From the NCBI GenBank assembly GCA_000380225.1, contig KB904821.1, positions 5,278,806-5,342,805 on the forward strand: a stretch of DNA of 64,000 nt, given 5' to 3'. The DNA is from a filamentous cyanobacterium ESFC-1. GTDB taxonomy: Bacteria; Cyanobacteriota; Cyanobacteriia; Cyanobacteriales; Spirulinaceae. Position 1 is the stretch's first letter. Each line of letters starts with the position of its first letter. The notes under the pieces are model-generated. The model was given only the letters and a program-made list of their open reading frames with translations, was not told where the DNA came from and made no database searches. Position numbers and translations under genes: made by a program. Positions 26,361 to 35,591 of this stretch are shown here, piece after piece.

Positions 26361-26897
26361 GAGGCAGTAGGCTTTTTCAGTTATCAGTCAACAGTCATCA
26401 GTCATCAGTTTTTTAGGCAGTAGGTCTTAGGCAGTGGGCAGTAGGTTTTTGGGCAGTGGGCAATCGGCAATCGGTTTGTAGGGGCGGGGTTTCCCCGTCC
26501 AATATTAAGCCGGGAGAGGAGTGAGAAGGGGGAAAAATTATCAATGACCAATGACCAATTACCAATTGAGGGAGATGTAGGGTGGGCAATGCCTACCATC
26601 TCAATTGTTGAATCTTGTAGATTAAGTTGAGAGATATAGCTTCAGTCTTCAATATTTTGGTTTCAAGATATCAGGTAAAAATTCAGATGTTAGAAATGGT
26701 GGGCGATGCCCTTTTTCAGTCATCAGTCAACAGTCATCAGTCATCAGTTTTTTGGGCAGTAGGCAGTGACCAGTGACCAATTGAGGGAATAAAAGCGACA
26801 ACCCAAAACAATTCATAATTCATCACTCCAAATTCATAATTCCTCTGACCAACAACAAATAACCAATAACTAATAACAAATAACAAACAACCAAGCT
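26361..26897. repeat. Repeat-filled spacer between sufD and sufS
   Basis: This 537-bp space has no gene. It contains two direct copies of a CAGTCAT-type heptamer block with a GGCAGT-rich tail (about 26375-26485 and 26718-26790), a GTAGGGGCGGGG/CCCCG hairpin near 26478-26501, TGACCAA and CAATTGAGG units, and finally a CAATAAC/CAAATAA array (about 26845-26894) that runs up to the sufS start. Between the copies (about 26600-26715) is an AT-rich stretch without obvious repeats, a possible place for a sufS promoter. Confidence 0.8.
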
Positions 26898-28160
26898 ATG
26901 ACTCTTACGCAAACTATTTCTCTTGCTAATCAGGTGCGTCAAGACTTTCCGATTCTGAGTCAAAACGTCCATGAGAAACCTTTAATTTACTTTGATAGCG
27001 CGGCAACTTCCCAAAAGCCGTTAGCTGTCCTCAATGCCCTGCGGGATTATTACCAGCAGGACAACGCCAATGTGCATCGCGGCGCACATAGCCTCAGTGT
27101 CCGGGCGACAGAGGCGTATGAAGGGGCGCGAGATAAGGTTGCTCGGTTTGTCAATGCGGCTTCGCGGGATGAGATTGTGTTTACCCGCAATGCCAGTGAA
27201 GCGATTAATCTGGTGGCGTATAGTTGGGGTTTGCACAATCTCCACGCGGGGGATGAGATTATTCTATCGGTGATGGAACACCACAGCAATTTAGTTCCCT
27301 GGCAGATGATTGCCCAGAAAACGGGCGCAATTATTAAGCACGTTCAAATCAGTGAAGATGAGGACTTAGATTTCGAGCATTTTCAGTCTTTACTCTCGAA
27401 TCGTACCAAATTAGTTGCTTTGGTTCATGTGTCGAATACTTTGGGCTGTGTTAATCCGGTTGAGCAGATTATCCCCCTTGCTCACCAATATGGCGCGAAA
27501 GTTTTAGTGGATGCTTGTCAAAGTGTGCCGCATTTGCCGATTGATGTCCAGGCGATGGATTGTGATTGGTTGGTGGCTTCGGGCCATAAGATGTGTGCGC
27601 CGACGGGAATCGGCTTTTTATACGGCAAATTGGAAATTTTACAGGAAATGCCGCCGTTTATGGGGGGTGGTGAGATGATTCAGGATGTCTTTCTTGACCA
27701 TTCTACCTATGCGGAGTTGCCTCACAAGTTTGAAGCGGGGACTCCGGCCATCGGGGAGGCGATCGCCCTCGGTGCTGCTGTCGATTATCTTAGTAATATC
27801 GGCATGGACAAGATTCACGCCTACGAAGTGGAATTGACTCGTTATTTGTTCGCGAAGTTGGCAGATGTACCGAAACTGCGCTTATATGGCCCTAAACCCA
27901 ACGCAACCGGGGATAATCGCGCCGCCCTCGCTGCTTTCAATGTTGAAGGACTCGCCGCCAGTGACGTTTCTACCCTCTTGGACAGCGAAGGGGTAGCGAT
28001 TCGGTCTGGACACCATTGTACGCAGCCTCTACACCGCATTTTGGACGTTTCCGGGAGTGCGAGGGCAAGTTTGTATTTTTACAACTCCACCGAAGAAATT
28101 GATAATTTTGTGGCGGCGTTGAAGGAGACGATTGATTTCTTTAGCAGTATGCTGGCTTAA
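26898..28160 (+). CDS. sufS: Cysteine desulfurase SufS
   Basis: Group II PLP-dependent cysteine desulfurase that provides sulfur to SufBCD, 420 residues. K231 in [11 protein letters not shown] binds PLP, and the persulfide cysteine is C374 in [11 protein letters not shown]. The short loop after that cysteine is the SufS/CsdA type rather than IscS. It is the last gene of the suf run. Because of the long spacer it may have its own promoter. It ends 25 bases from the convergent rsmI gene. Confidence 0.95.
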   Translation: MTLTQTISLANQVRQDFPILSQNVHEKPLIYFDSAATSQKPLAVLNALRDYYQQDNANVHRGAHSLSVRATEAYEGARDKVARFVNAASRDEIVFTRNASEAINLVAYSWGLHNLHAGDEIILSVMEHHSNLVPWQMIAQKTGAIIKHVQISEDEDLDFEHFQSLLSNRTKLVALVHVSNTLGCVNPVEQIIPLAHQYGAKVLVDACQSVPHLPIDVQAMDCDWLVASGHKMCAPTGIGFLYGKLEILQEMPPFMGGGEMIQDVFLDHSTYAELPHKFEAGTPAIGEAIALGAAVDYLSNIGMDKIHAYEVELTRYLFAKLADVPKLRLYGPKPNATGDNRAALAAFNVEGLAASDVSTLLDSEGVAIRSGHHCTQPLHRILDVSGSARASLYFYNSTEEIDNFVAALKETIDFFSSMLA

Positions 28161-28185
28161 TCGTTTGTCGTAAAATTTGTCGGCT

Positions 28186-29028
28186 TTATTCCTCAATTGC
28201 TAAGGCCAACTGATACAATTCACGGCGAGGAATGGCGGTGACTTGAGCGAGGTGACGACTGGCTTGCGATCGCGACATTCCTTCTGCTATTAATTTCTGT
28301 AGTTCTAACTTCAGTTGGTCTTCAGTGAGTGCCATTTGTGTTGCTGCATCCCCTCCGGCAACAATTAGGGTAAATTCGCCTTTGGGAGTGTTTTCTTGAT
28401 AATAAGAAATAGCTTCTCCGATTGTGCCTCGCCAGAATTGTTCGTGCATTTTTGTCAATTCTCTGGCTAAAACTATGGGTCTATTTTGACCGAAAATGTC
28501 TACAAAATCGGTTAAAGTTTGTAAGACGCGGTGGGGGGCTTCGTAGAAAATGAGCGATCGCGTCTCTCTTTGGATTTGTTGTAAACGGGCTTTTCTTTCT
28601 TTATTTTTTGTGGGTAAAAAGCCTTCAAAAATAAAGCGATCGCTCTCAATTCCAGAAGCCGCTAAAGCCGTCATCGCGGCAGTTGCACCGGGAATGGGAA
28701 TGACATTAATTTGGGCTGCTGCACAGGCTTTGACTAACTCATAACCGGGGTCAGAAATAGCGGGCATTCCTGCATCGGTTACGAGGGCGATCGCGTCTCC
28801 TTTTTCGAGTTTTTGAATTAGCTCTGGTGTGCGTCTATTCGCATTATGTTCGTAATAGCTGATTTGGGGAGTTTCGATTTGGAAATGTTGTAAAAGTTTC
28901 CCGGTGTGACGGGTATCTTCAGCAGCAATAATATCGACTTCTTTTAATATCCGAATAGCACGAAAGGTCATATCTTCAAGGTTTCCCAAGGGTGTACCTA
29001 CGATATACAAAGTTTTTGAATCGGTCAT
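28186..29028 (-). CDS. rsmI: 16S rRNA 2'-O-methyltransferase RsmI
   Basis: SAM-dependent enzyme that methylates the 2'-OH of C1402 in 16S rRNA, 280 residues. The N-terminus has the family signature YIVGTPLGNLEDMTFRAI, followed by AAEDTRHTGKLL and the TDAGMPAISDPG segment that binds SAM in the tetrapyrrole-methylase fold. A C-terminal helical domain ends at YQLALAIEE. Convergent with sufS. Confidence 0.95.
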   Translation of the reverse strand: MTDSKTLYIVGTPLGNLEDMTFRAIRILKEVDIIAAEDTRHTGKLLQHFQIETPQISYYEHNANRRTPELIQKLEKGDAIALVTDAGMPAISDPGYELVKACAAAQINVIPIPGATAAMTALAASGIESDRFIFEGFLPTKNKERKARLQQIQRETRSLIFYEAPHRVLQTLTDFVDIFGQNRPIVLARELTKMHEQFWRGTIGEAISYYQENTPKGEFTLIVAGGDAATQMALTEDQLKLELQKLIAEGMSRSQASRHLAQVTAIPRRELYQLALAIEE

Positions 29029-29457
29029 TGTTTTGTTAGTGGTTATTGGTTATTGGTAACAATTCAATATCATGTTTTTTGCTAAGTAGGGGCTGGGTTT
29101 CCCTGCCCAATCTCCCGTTGATGTTTTGTCAATTTCATAGTCAATCCAATTAAATTTCAGACATTAACTTGATGAGTTGAGTCTGTGAAAGCGGACTTGG
29201 TTACTGTTAGCCCCAGATTTTAATCTGCGGGCGGGCTATATTTCAAGTAATATAGTCATTACAATTAGTTTCCGTACAGTCATCTCCCAATAAAGGTATT
29301 GTATTCTCCCTGAACCGCCCTCACCCCAAACCCCTCTCCCACTCCGAGAGGGGCTGCTGGTTTTTATTTGGAATTGCTATATCAATTCATCACTCATAAT
29401 TTAAAAATCTCTGATAGCATCAATTCGTAATTCATCACTCATAACTCATAATTCTAA
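29029..29457. repeat. Repeat-filled spacer, rsmI to PfkB gene
   Basis: No gene was seen in these 429 bases. They hold a GGTTATT array (about 29038-29055), a TAGGGGCTGGGTTTCCC hairpin (about 29086-29110), a degenerate copy of the TATAGTCATT element (core about 29180-29236, with a displaced end at 29251-29278), a CCCCTCTC/GAGAGGGG hairpin (29331-29353), and CATAATT/CATCACT heptamers running up to the next start codon. Confidence 0.75.
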
Positions 29458-30303
29458 ATGTCTCCCAACGGATTATTTATTGGTTTATCGACTCTAGATA
29501 TAATTTACTTAGTCGAAGGTTTACCGCAACCCAACGAGAAGATTACGGCGCTCGATGAGACAAGTGCAGCCGGAGGCCCAGCGACCAATGCAGCCGTTAC
29601 CTTTTCCCGCTTGGGAGGGACAGCCCAACTTTGTGCGGCCATGGGACAACACCCTAACAGTAGCTTGATTCGCAACGATTTAAGCCTTCAGGGGGTGCAA
29701 ATTACCGATTTAACGCCAGATGCGACGGAATCCCCTTCTGTTTCCTCGATTATGGTCACTGCGGCCACGGGCGATCGCGCCTTGGTGTGTATTAATGCTA
29801 AAAAGTTACAAGCAACCGTCGATTTATCTCCCGATTTACTTGACAAAATCGACATTTTGCTCATTGACGGTCATCAAATGGCTGCGAGTCACGAAATTGC
29901 TCAACACGCCAAAAAACGCCAAATTCCCATTGTGATTGATGGGGGAAGCTGGAAACCGGGTTTCGAGACGGTGCTGACTTATGCTGATTATGCCTTATGT
30001 TCGGCGAATTTCTACCCCCCAGACTGCACTACAAGCGAGCAAGTTTTTGACTATCTCGCATCTCTGGGGATTCCTAATTTAGCCATTACCCAAGGCGGAA
30101 AACCTATCCTCTACCGCACGAAAAATGGCGCTGGCCGGGTCGAAGTAGCGGCGGTTGAGGTGGTAGATACTTTGGGTGCGGGAGACATCTTCCACGGCGC
30201 TTTTTGTTATTTTATCCTGCAACAAGATTTTATCGCGGCGTTGCAGTCTGCGAGTCAAGTTGCAGCGAAGGCTTGTCAGGTTTTTGGGACAAGGAGGTGG
30301 TGA
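29458..30303 (+). CDS. PfkB family carbohydrate kinase
   Basis: A ribokinase-type sugar kinase of 281 residues. The N-terminal PfkB pattern is present (SAAGGPATNAAVTFSRLGG), and the C-terminal signature reads VVDTLGAGDIFHGAF, whose Asp is the catalytic base and whose GAGD forms the anion hole. The substrate cannot be told from sequence; ribokinase, fructokinase and adenosine kinase relatives all share these motifs. The reading frame opens directly after a heptamer-repeat tract, with no clear ribosome binding site. Confidence 0.88.
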   Translation: MSPNGLFIGLSTLDIIYLVEGLPQPNEKITALDETSAAGGPATNAAVTFSRLGGTAQLCAAMGQHPNSSLIRNDLSLQGVQITDLTPDATESPSVSSIMVTAATGDRALVCINAKKLQATVDLSPDLLDKIDILLIDGHQMAASHEIAQHAKKRQIPIVIDGGSWKPGFETVLTYADYALCSANFYPPDCTTSEQVFDYLASLGIPNLAITQGGKPILYRTKNGAGRVEVAAVEVVDTLGAGDIFHGAFCYFILQQDFIAALQSASQVAAKACQVFGTRRW

Positions 30304-30397
30304 GAGTGGTGAGCTTTTGAGGACAAATGACGAATGACAAAAGACTAATGACTAACTTACAGTAATATAAAATATTGCTTTATTTATTCTGAGTCCC

Positions 30398-31273
30398 ATG
30401 GTTAAATTATTAGCAGAAAATCAAATAGAAGCCTTAAATGAAATCCTCGTAGTAACTAAACAAGTCGGTTGGGGTGCGGCGGATATTCTTCATACTTATT
30501 ATCGCGGCGATATTGAAGTTACAGATAAAAAAGATGGCCCGGTTACTTCGGCGGATTTAGCGGCTAATCATTATATTCTCGAACAATTACAAAGCCAACT
30601 CAGTCACGAAGACTTTGGCTATTTGAGCGAAGAAACTTATAAGCAAGCTCAGAAAGCAATTGCTAAAGATTGGGTGTGGATTATTGACCCCCTTGACGGG
30701 ACGCGGGATTTTATTGAAAAGACGGGAGAGTATGCAATTCACCTGGCTTTAACTTATCAAAAACGCCCGATGTTAACGGTGGTTGTGATTCCTGAAGCCG
30801 GGAAGCTTTATTATGCGGTGAAAGGTCAGGGCTGCTATGTAGAAACTCGCGAGGGAGAGATTAAAAAAATACAGGTTTCTGCTCGCGATAAAATTGAGGA
30901 TTTAAGTTTAGTTGCGAGTCGTAGTCACCGGGATAAACGCCTCAATGAAATGTTAAGTCGTATCCCGTTTAAAGAGCGTAATTATATGGGCAGCGTTGGG
31001 GGGAAAATCACGACGATTGTTGAGCAGCAATGTGATGTTTATATCTCGCTTTCGGGTAAATCTGCCCCGAAAGATTGGGATTTTGCTGCACCGGAATTAA
31101 TCCTCACCGAAGCCGGGGGAAGTTTTACCAGTTTTGAGGGTGAAAACTTAACTTACAATAATGACGATGTATCCCAATGGGGTGGTTTAATGGCAAGTAA
31201 CGGCCATTGTCATCAAGAACTTTATACCCTGGCTACTTCTTTATTAAAGGAAATTGACGCAGAAAATAGCTAG
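30398..31273 (+). CDS. cysQ: 3'(2'),5'-bisphosphate nucleotidase / CysQ-like phosphatase
   Basis: A lithium-sensitive-type Mg2+ phosphatase of the inositol monophosphatase superfamily, 291 residues. It has the metal-binding motifs SEE near 85, DPLDGTRDF near 99-107, and WDFAAPELILTEAGG in the C-terminal half. The overall sequence is closest to CysQ, which removes the 3' phosphate from PAP (and PAPS) formed in sulfate assimilation; a plain inositol monophosphatase cannot be excluded. A sulfate-family transporter gene lies about 2 kb further on. Confidence 0.85.
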   Translation: MVKLLAENQIEALNEILVVTKQVGWGAADILHTYYRGDIEVTDKKDGPVTSADLAANHYILEQLQSQLSHEDFGYLSEETYKQAQKAIAKDWVWIIDPLDGTRDFIEKTGEYAIHLALTYQKRPMLTVVVIPEAGKLYYAVKGQGCYVETREGEIKKIQVSARDKIEDLSLVASRSHRDKRLNEMLSRIPFKERNYMGSVGGKITTIVEQQCDVYISLSGKSAPKDWDFAAPELILTEAGGSFTSFEGENLTYNNDDVSQWGGLMASNGHCHQELYTLATSLLKEIDAENS

Positions 31274-31330
31274 GGTGTGTTGTTAAATGAAAGCTTAATC
31301 TTTGGGGCGACTTATACTAATGATACACTG

Positions 31331-32104
31331 ATGTTTGATAATGTTTGTCGCTATCTCAGCGAGCGTTTTAGTGCTGATATTGCGTCTTGGCTGTTGGGTG
31401 AATCTATTACACTGACTCGCTTGAGTCCCACGGAATTATCCCTACAGCCTTTACGGGCTGATGCGTTGATTTTACTTCAGTCGGAAAGGGTGGTATTGCA
31501 CGTCGAATTTCAGACGCAACCCGACGCAGAAATTCCTTTTCGTATGGCTGATTATCGTTTGCGGGTGTATCGTCGTTTTCCCCAAAAAACGATGCGTCAA
31601 GTGGTCGTTTATTTGCGACAATCTACTTCGCCATTAGTGTATCAAACCCTGTTTGAATTGCCGAATCTGCGTCATCATTTTGAGGTGATTCGTTTGTGGG
31701 AGCAACCTGTGGATTTGTTTCTCAATACACCGGGATTACTCCCTTTTGCAGTGTTGGCTCAAACGAGCGATCGCGCTACTACATTACAAACTGTAGCAGA
31801 ACGAGTGGAAATGATTGGCGATCGCACCCAAAAAAACGATATATTTGCCTCTACGGGGATATTGGCTGGGTTAGTATTAGAGAGAGCCTTGATTCAACAA
31901 GTATTGAGGACAGGAATAATGAGAGAATCTGTAATTTATCAAGACATTTTCCAGCAAGGAGAAGCCAGAGGTAAAGCCGAAGGTAAATCTGAAGTTGCTA
32001 GAAACTTGCTGAAACTGGGGATGGAAATCGCTCAAATTGCCGAAGTGACGGGTTTAACGATTGAGCAAATATCGCAGTTACAGTCAGAGTTGGAAGAGGA
32101 TTAA
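31331..32104 (+). CDS. Rpn / PD-(D/E)XK nuclease-like protein
   Basis: From the ATG at 31331 the protein has 257 residues and begins MFDNVCRYLSERFSADIASW, like other members of this cyanobacterial family; the GTG at 31277 would add 18 residues. The nuclease-type core is ADALILLQSERVVLHVEFQT, with Asp and HxEFQ in the PD-(D/E)XK positions. A charged Gly/Lys/Glu hinge (EARGKAEGKSEVA) and a C-terminal segment ending TGLTIEQISQLQ follow, the arrangement of Rpn (recombination-promoting nuclease) and DUF4351 proteins. It ends four bases into the convergent hydrolase gene. Confidence 0.82.
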   Translation: MFDNVCRYLSERFSADIASWLLGESITLTRLSPTELSLQPLRADALILLQSERVVLHVEFQTQPDAEIPFRMADYRLRVYRRFPQKTMRQVVVYLRQSTSPLVYQTLFELPNLRHHFEVIRLWEQPVDLFLNTPGLLPFAVLAQTSDRATTLQTVAERVEMIGDRTQKNDIFASTGILAGLVLERALIQQVLRTGIMRESVIYQDIFQQGEARGKAEGKSEVARNLLKLGMEIAQIAEVTGLTIEQISQLQSELEED

Positions 32105-33078
32105 TCTGTCTGAAGCAAACGACGTACAAATTCGCGCGATCGCCCATTGGCTTGTTTCGCGATCGCCAAAGGCAGTAAAGTAAAACCATGGGGTAATTCT
32201 GGATACACTACCAACTCGGCTTCACTTCCCGCAGCAGCCCAGCGAGTTGCAATGAATAAGCTATCATCTCGCAGAATGTCAGTGTCGCTTACAGTAAAGA
32301 GAGCAGGCGGCATTTGGTGTAAGTCGGCGTAAAGGGGAGAATAAGACCCATTGCGGCGCATTTGAGGGGGTATTCCTTCTAAAAACGTCGAAACATACCA
32401 TTCCATCTTGGTTGGGGTGAGGTCAAAATTATCCTTATCGTTGCCTTGTCGCCAACTGGGACTACCGGATAAGTCGTAAACGCCGTAAAATAAGTTAGCG
32501 CCGAGAATGCGATCTAAGGCAGAATGGCGATCGCGCAGACGCAACAACGTCATAACGGCTAAATGCGCTCCAGCCGATTCTCCCCCAATAATAAGCTTTT
32601 CTGTGCCAAACTCCGATCGCGCGTTGTTGATTAACCACAGCGCAGCCGCCTCACAATCGTCTATAGGGGTAGGATAGGGGTATTCTGGAGCGAGACGATA
32701 TTCAATGCTCACAACAGCAACTTGGGCGGTTTTTGCCATTTCTAGTTTAATGCGATCGCTCATGGTTGCGTTACCCACCACCCAGCCTCCTCCGTGGATA
32801 TCGAGGTAAATGCCCTTAACCGTTTCGGGGGTGATAATGTGGAGGTTAATTTCCCCGTTACCCGTCGAAATGAGGCGATTTTGGGCTTCGGGGTGAGGAG
32901 GAGAGACAAACGGGGCTTTACTCAAATTATGCCGCAACGCGATCGCCCTGGCTAGGGTTTCGTCGGGAAGTGGGGGTGCATTTTGAATGGCTTTGTGGAG
33001 GGATTGTTTATAAGCCTGGACTTCGGCTAAATCTTCGGGGTTGATTTGCGGTTGGGTAATAATCAACGGGAAACTCAT
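32101..33078 (-). CDS. Alpha/beta hydrolase, HSL (acetyl-esterase) family
   Basis: A 325-residue serine hydrolase of the hormone-sensitive-lipase group. The oxyanion motif is HGGGW, the nucleophile elbow is GESAGAH, the acid is in SDTDILRDD, and the base is in LPHGF. Such enzymes cleave short-chain esters or lactones; the substrate is unknown. The start chosen (MSFPL) overlaps the stop of the upstream SulP gene by ATGA on the minus strand, so the two are coupled. Confidence 0.87.
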   Translation of the reverse strand: MSFPLIITQPQINPEDLAEVQAYKQSLHKAIQNAPPLPDETLARAIALRHNLSKAPFVSPPHPEAQNRLISTGNGEINLHIITPETVKGIYLDIHGGGWVVGNATMSDRIKLEMAKTAQVAVVSIEYRLAPEYPYPTPIDDCEAAALWLINNARSEFGTEKLIIGGESAGAHLAVMTLLRLRDRHSALDRILGANLFYGVYDLSGSPSWRQGNDKDNFDLTPTKMEWYVSTFLEGIPPQMRRNGSYSPLYADLHQMPPALFTVSDTDILRDDSLFIATRWAAAGSEAELVVYPELPHGFTLLPLAIAKQANGRSREFVRRLLQTD

Positions 33079-34811
33079 CAGACGCATTCTAATGCTTTCA
33101 TCGCGCAATCTGTCGATAAAAAGACGCGATCGCTTCCTAAATATTCCACAAATCCGCCCCGTTGTAAACCATCCATCACCGGGCCTTTCACTTCTGCTAA
33201 ATAAAACTTGATATTGCGGCTTTCTAAATCTGCAATTAGCTTTTTCAGGGTAGACAAGGCACTCCCATCGATAAAGTTAATACCGCTACAGATTAATAAT
33301 AAATGCTCGATTTCGGGATTTTTCGCAACAGCTTGAATTAAATAGGTTTCTAACGCCTTCGTATTGGCAAAATATAAACTCTCATCTACCCGAATTGCCA
33401 AAACATGAGGGCAAGTTTGTACCTCATGGCGGTTAATATTCCGAAAATGCTCGCTTTCTCCAATCCGTCCAACGACGGCAAAATGCGGCTGACTGGTTTG
33501 CAATAAATACAAGCCAATTGAAACCATAACTCCCACTAAAATACCCGTTTCAATGCCAGCGACTAAGACAACAATCAAAGTTGCTAAAAATGAAATTGCG
33601 TCTGGTTTATAATACTGCCATAAAGACTTCACCGTTTCAAGGGTCACCAACTTAGAAATTGCCACGATAATCATTGCAGCCAAACAAGCTTGGGGTAAAT
33701 AATATAACAACGGCGTTAAGAAAATAATCGTAATTGCAATTAAAACCGCCGTAATTATCGAAGATAAATTCGTTTTCGCACCCGCCGAAAAATTCACTAC
33801 CGAGCGACTCAAACCCCCTGCTACCGGGTATCCTCCCGTTACAGATGACCCTAAATTCGCCATTCCCAAAGCCATTAATTCTTGGTTTGCGTCTACATCT
33901 TGACCCCGTTTACTCGCTAAAGATTTAGCCGTCGCAATACATTCAACAAAGCCGACTAAACTTAAAATTAAAGCTAAAGGAAACAACTCGCGGATAATTT
34001 CTACAGACAAATTCGGCAATCCTAAAGCGGGTAAACCCTGGGGAATATCTCCCACAACTTTCACCCCTGCAACTTGGTCTAATTTGAATAGCCAAGCTGT
34101 TAGTGTCCCCAAAATTACGATTGCTAATGGCCCCGCTTTGGTAATGGGAAGAATAACCGATGGGCTGAAATTGCGACGTTGTAAAATATTCGCTAAGTTT
34201 TGTTGAAACCATAACAATAAACCTATACTGGCTAAACCGAGCAGAAATGTGACTAGGTTGGTTTGACCTAGACTTTGAATTAAATTATAAATCCCGATAA
34301 AAAAGTTATCGCTACGGGGCAACTGTACGCCAAAAATATGTTTAATTTGACTTAAAATAATCGTCAAAGCCGCCGCATTGAGAAACCCGGAAAGCACCGG
34401 ATAGCTTAAGAAGTTAACAATAAAACCTAGTCGCAATACTCCCATGATAATTTGGAGTAAACCCACCAACATCGCCAAGCTAATGGCTAACATGAAAAAC
34501 TCTAGCGTGTCGCGGGTTGCAAACTGAAGTAACCCGACTCCCACAATCAAAGAATCTACAGCCGCAGGGCCCACTGCTAACCCTTTGCTACTGCCAAAAA
34601 TACCATATAACAACAATGGTAAAATGCTGGCATATAAGCCCATTTGAGGTGGCAAATTAGCCAGCATTGCATAAGCCATACTTTGGGGAATGAGTAAGCT
34701 AGTGACGATAATTCCGGCTGTTATATCTCCGACTAAATCGGCGGCTTGGTAATGCAATCCCCATTGCAAAATCGGGATATAGCGAGAGAGTTTTAGGCGT
34801 TTTTGTACCAT
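33078..34811 (-). CDS. SulP family anion transporter with STAS domain
   Basis: An inner-membrane anion carrier, 577 residues, with about 12-14 spans and a C-terminal cytoplasmic STAS domain (about residues 450-560). The SulP signature near residue 40 (QSMAYAMLANLPPQMGLYAS) and GGYPVAGGLSRSVVNFSAGA near 335 are typical of the sulfate-permease branch, distinct from BicA, which is also in this window. Sulfate, bicarbonate or another anion could be the substrate. The hydrolase behind it is coupled by a four-base overlap. Confidence 0.88.
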   Translation of the reverse strand: MVQKRLKLSRYIPILQWGLHYQAADLVGDITAGIIVTSLLIPQSMAYAMLANLPPQMGLYASILPLLLYGIFGSSKGLAVGPAAVDSLIVGVGLLQFATRDTLEFFMLAISLAMLVGLLQIIMGVLRLGFIVNFLSYPVLSGFLNAAALTIILSQIKHIFGVQLPRSDNFFIGIYNLIQSLGQTNLVTFLLGLASIGLLLWFQQNLANILQRRNFSPSVILPITKAGPLAIVILGTLTAWLFKLDQVAGVKVVGDIPQGLPALGLPNLSVEIIRELFPLALILSLVGFVECIATAKSLASKRGQDVDANQELMALGMANLGSSVTGGYPVAGGLSRSVVNFSAGAKTNLSSIITAVLIAITIIFLTPLLYYLPQACLAAMIIVAISKLVTLETVKSLWQYYKPDAISFLATLIVVLVAGIETGILVGVMVSIGLYLLQTSQPHFAVVGRIGESEHFRNINRHEVQTCPHVLAIRVDESLYFANTKALETYLIQAVAKNPEIEHLLLICSGINFIDGSALSTLKKLIADLESRNIKFYLAEVKGPVMDGLQRGGFVEYLGSDRVFLSTDCAMKALECV

Positions 34812-34988
34812 GCTGCGATTTAATAAATTTAGCTTTTTAGTAAGTTAAAAATATAGCGTTATTGATGAAACAAGGTTTTGAGATTAAATATGGTGGCTGA
34901 TATCCACTACAAATATTAACTTTTCCTATTTTGTAATGACAAAAAAGTTACATTTTACGCTTTAGAATGGTGGGTATTACCCACCCAG

Positions 34989-35255
34989 CCCTGTCAAGGT
35001 GTACTCAAGTGTCTAAAACCCCGATTCTACCGTTAAGATACTCACTTGTAACCCCCGTGCGCCCTTACGCGAGGGGTCTGGGGGCGGCGTAACGCCCCCA
35101 GTGGCAGTGTGACCCCGCGCCGCCGTAAGGCGCAAGGGAACGCGCACTGTTGGGGGCGTGGGGGGGCTAGTCCCCCCACACAACCATCGGGATAAACCAA
35201 CTAATTTCAAACAACGATCCCAATAGACTCAATACAAATTATCACCTTGACAGGG
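34989..35255. mobile_element. 267-bp element with perfect 13-bp terminal inverted repeats
   Basis: CCCTGTCAAGGTG at 34989-35001 and CACCTTGACAGGG at 35243-35255 are exact inverted copies. Both sides are flanked by the direct repeat TATTACCCACCC (34975-34986 and 35260-35271), two and four bases away. The interior is GC-rich and folded: hairpins at 35079-35100 (TGGGGGCG/CGCCCCCA), 35117-35133 (GCGCC/GGCGC) and about 35158-35180. It has no credible gene. The structure fits a non-autonomous transposable element. Confidence 0.6.
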
Positions 35256-35342
35256 GTAGTATTACCCACCCTACAAGTATTGACTTTAATCTTAAGAGTC
35301 TGCGACGGCAGACTTTGTAAGTTTAACCCTAGATTTTTAATC

Positions 35343-35471
35343 TATAGTCATTCCAATTAAGTTCCGTACATTCATGCTTAATTTTCTGAGTCCGTGAAAA
35401 CGGACTTTGTTACATTAGCCCCGGATTTCAATCCGCGGGCGGGCTGTCGGTTCTTATTTAAAATTACTATA
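35343..35471 (+). mobile_element. TATAGTCATT inverted-repeat element (MITE-like), copy 1
   Basis: A 129-bp unit with ends TATAGTCATTCCAA and TTAAAATTACTATA. Inside are two palindromes: GTCCGTGAAAACGGAC and CGGATTTCAATCCG. The reverse complement of the whole unit recurs at 61497-61627. A related partial unit (GTCTGCGACGGCAGAC and TAGATTTTTAATCTA) lies directly to its left at about 35298-35343. The TA at each end suggests the TA target duplication of IS630/Tc1-type elements. Confidence 0.7.
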
Positions 35472-35591
35472 TAGGCAGTTGATACTATAAATATCTGCCC
35501 TAAAAAAGCAGTAGGATAAAATTTAATTTTACCCCTACTGCTGCTGAACTAGACTTTATCAAATAACCAGAAACATTATGAACAATACAGA

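Larger units (their letters stand above)
34812..35591. other. Long gene-free region upstream of the SulP gene
   Basis: These 780 bases contain the two inverted-repeat elements described separately, and AT-rich sequence next to the SulP start (34812-34960) where its promoter should lie. The open frames in the GC-rich interior are repeats read through, not genes. Confidence 0.7.

Noticed and set aside
35013-35210. 65-codon minus-strand open frame in the GC-rich element
   Set aside because: It is the Pro/Arg-rich reading of the hairpin repeats in the 267-bp element.
34812-35591. Possible structured RNA gene in the long spacer
   Set aside because: Hairpins are many but are explained by the inverted-repeat elements; no promoter-terminator pair marks a transcript.
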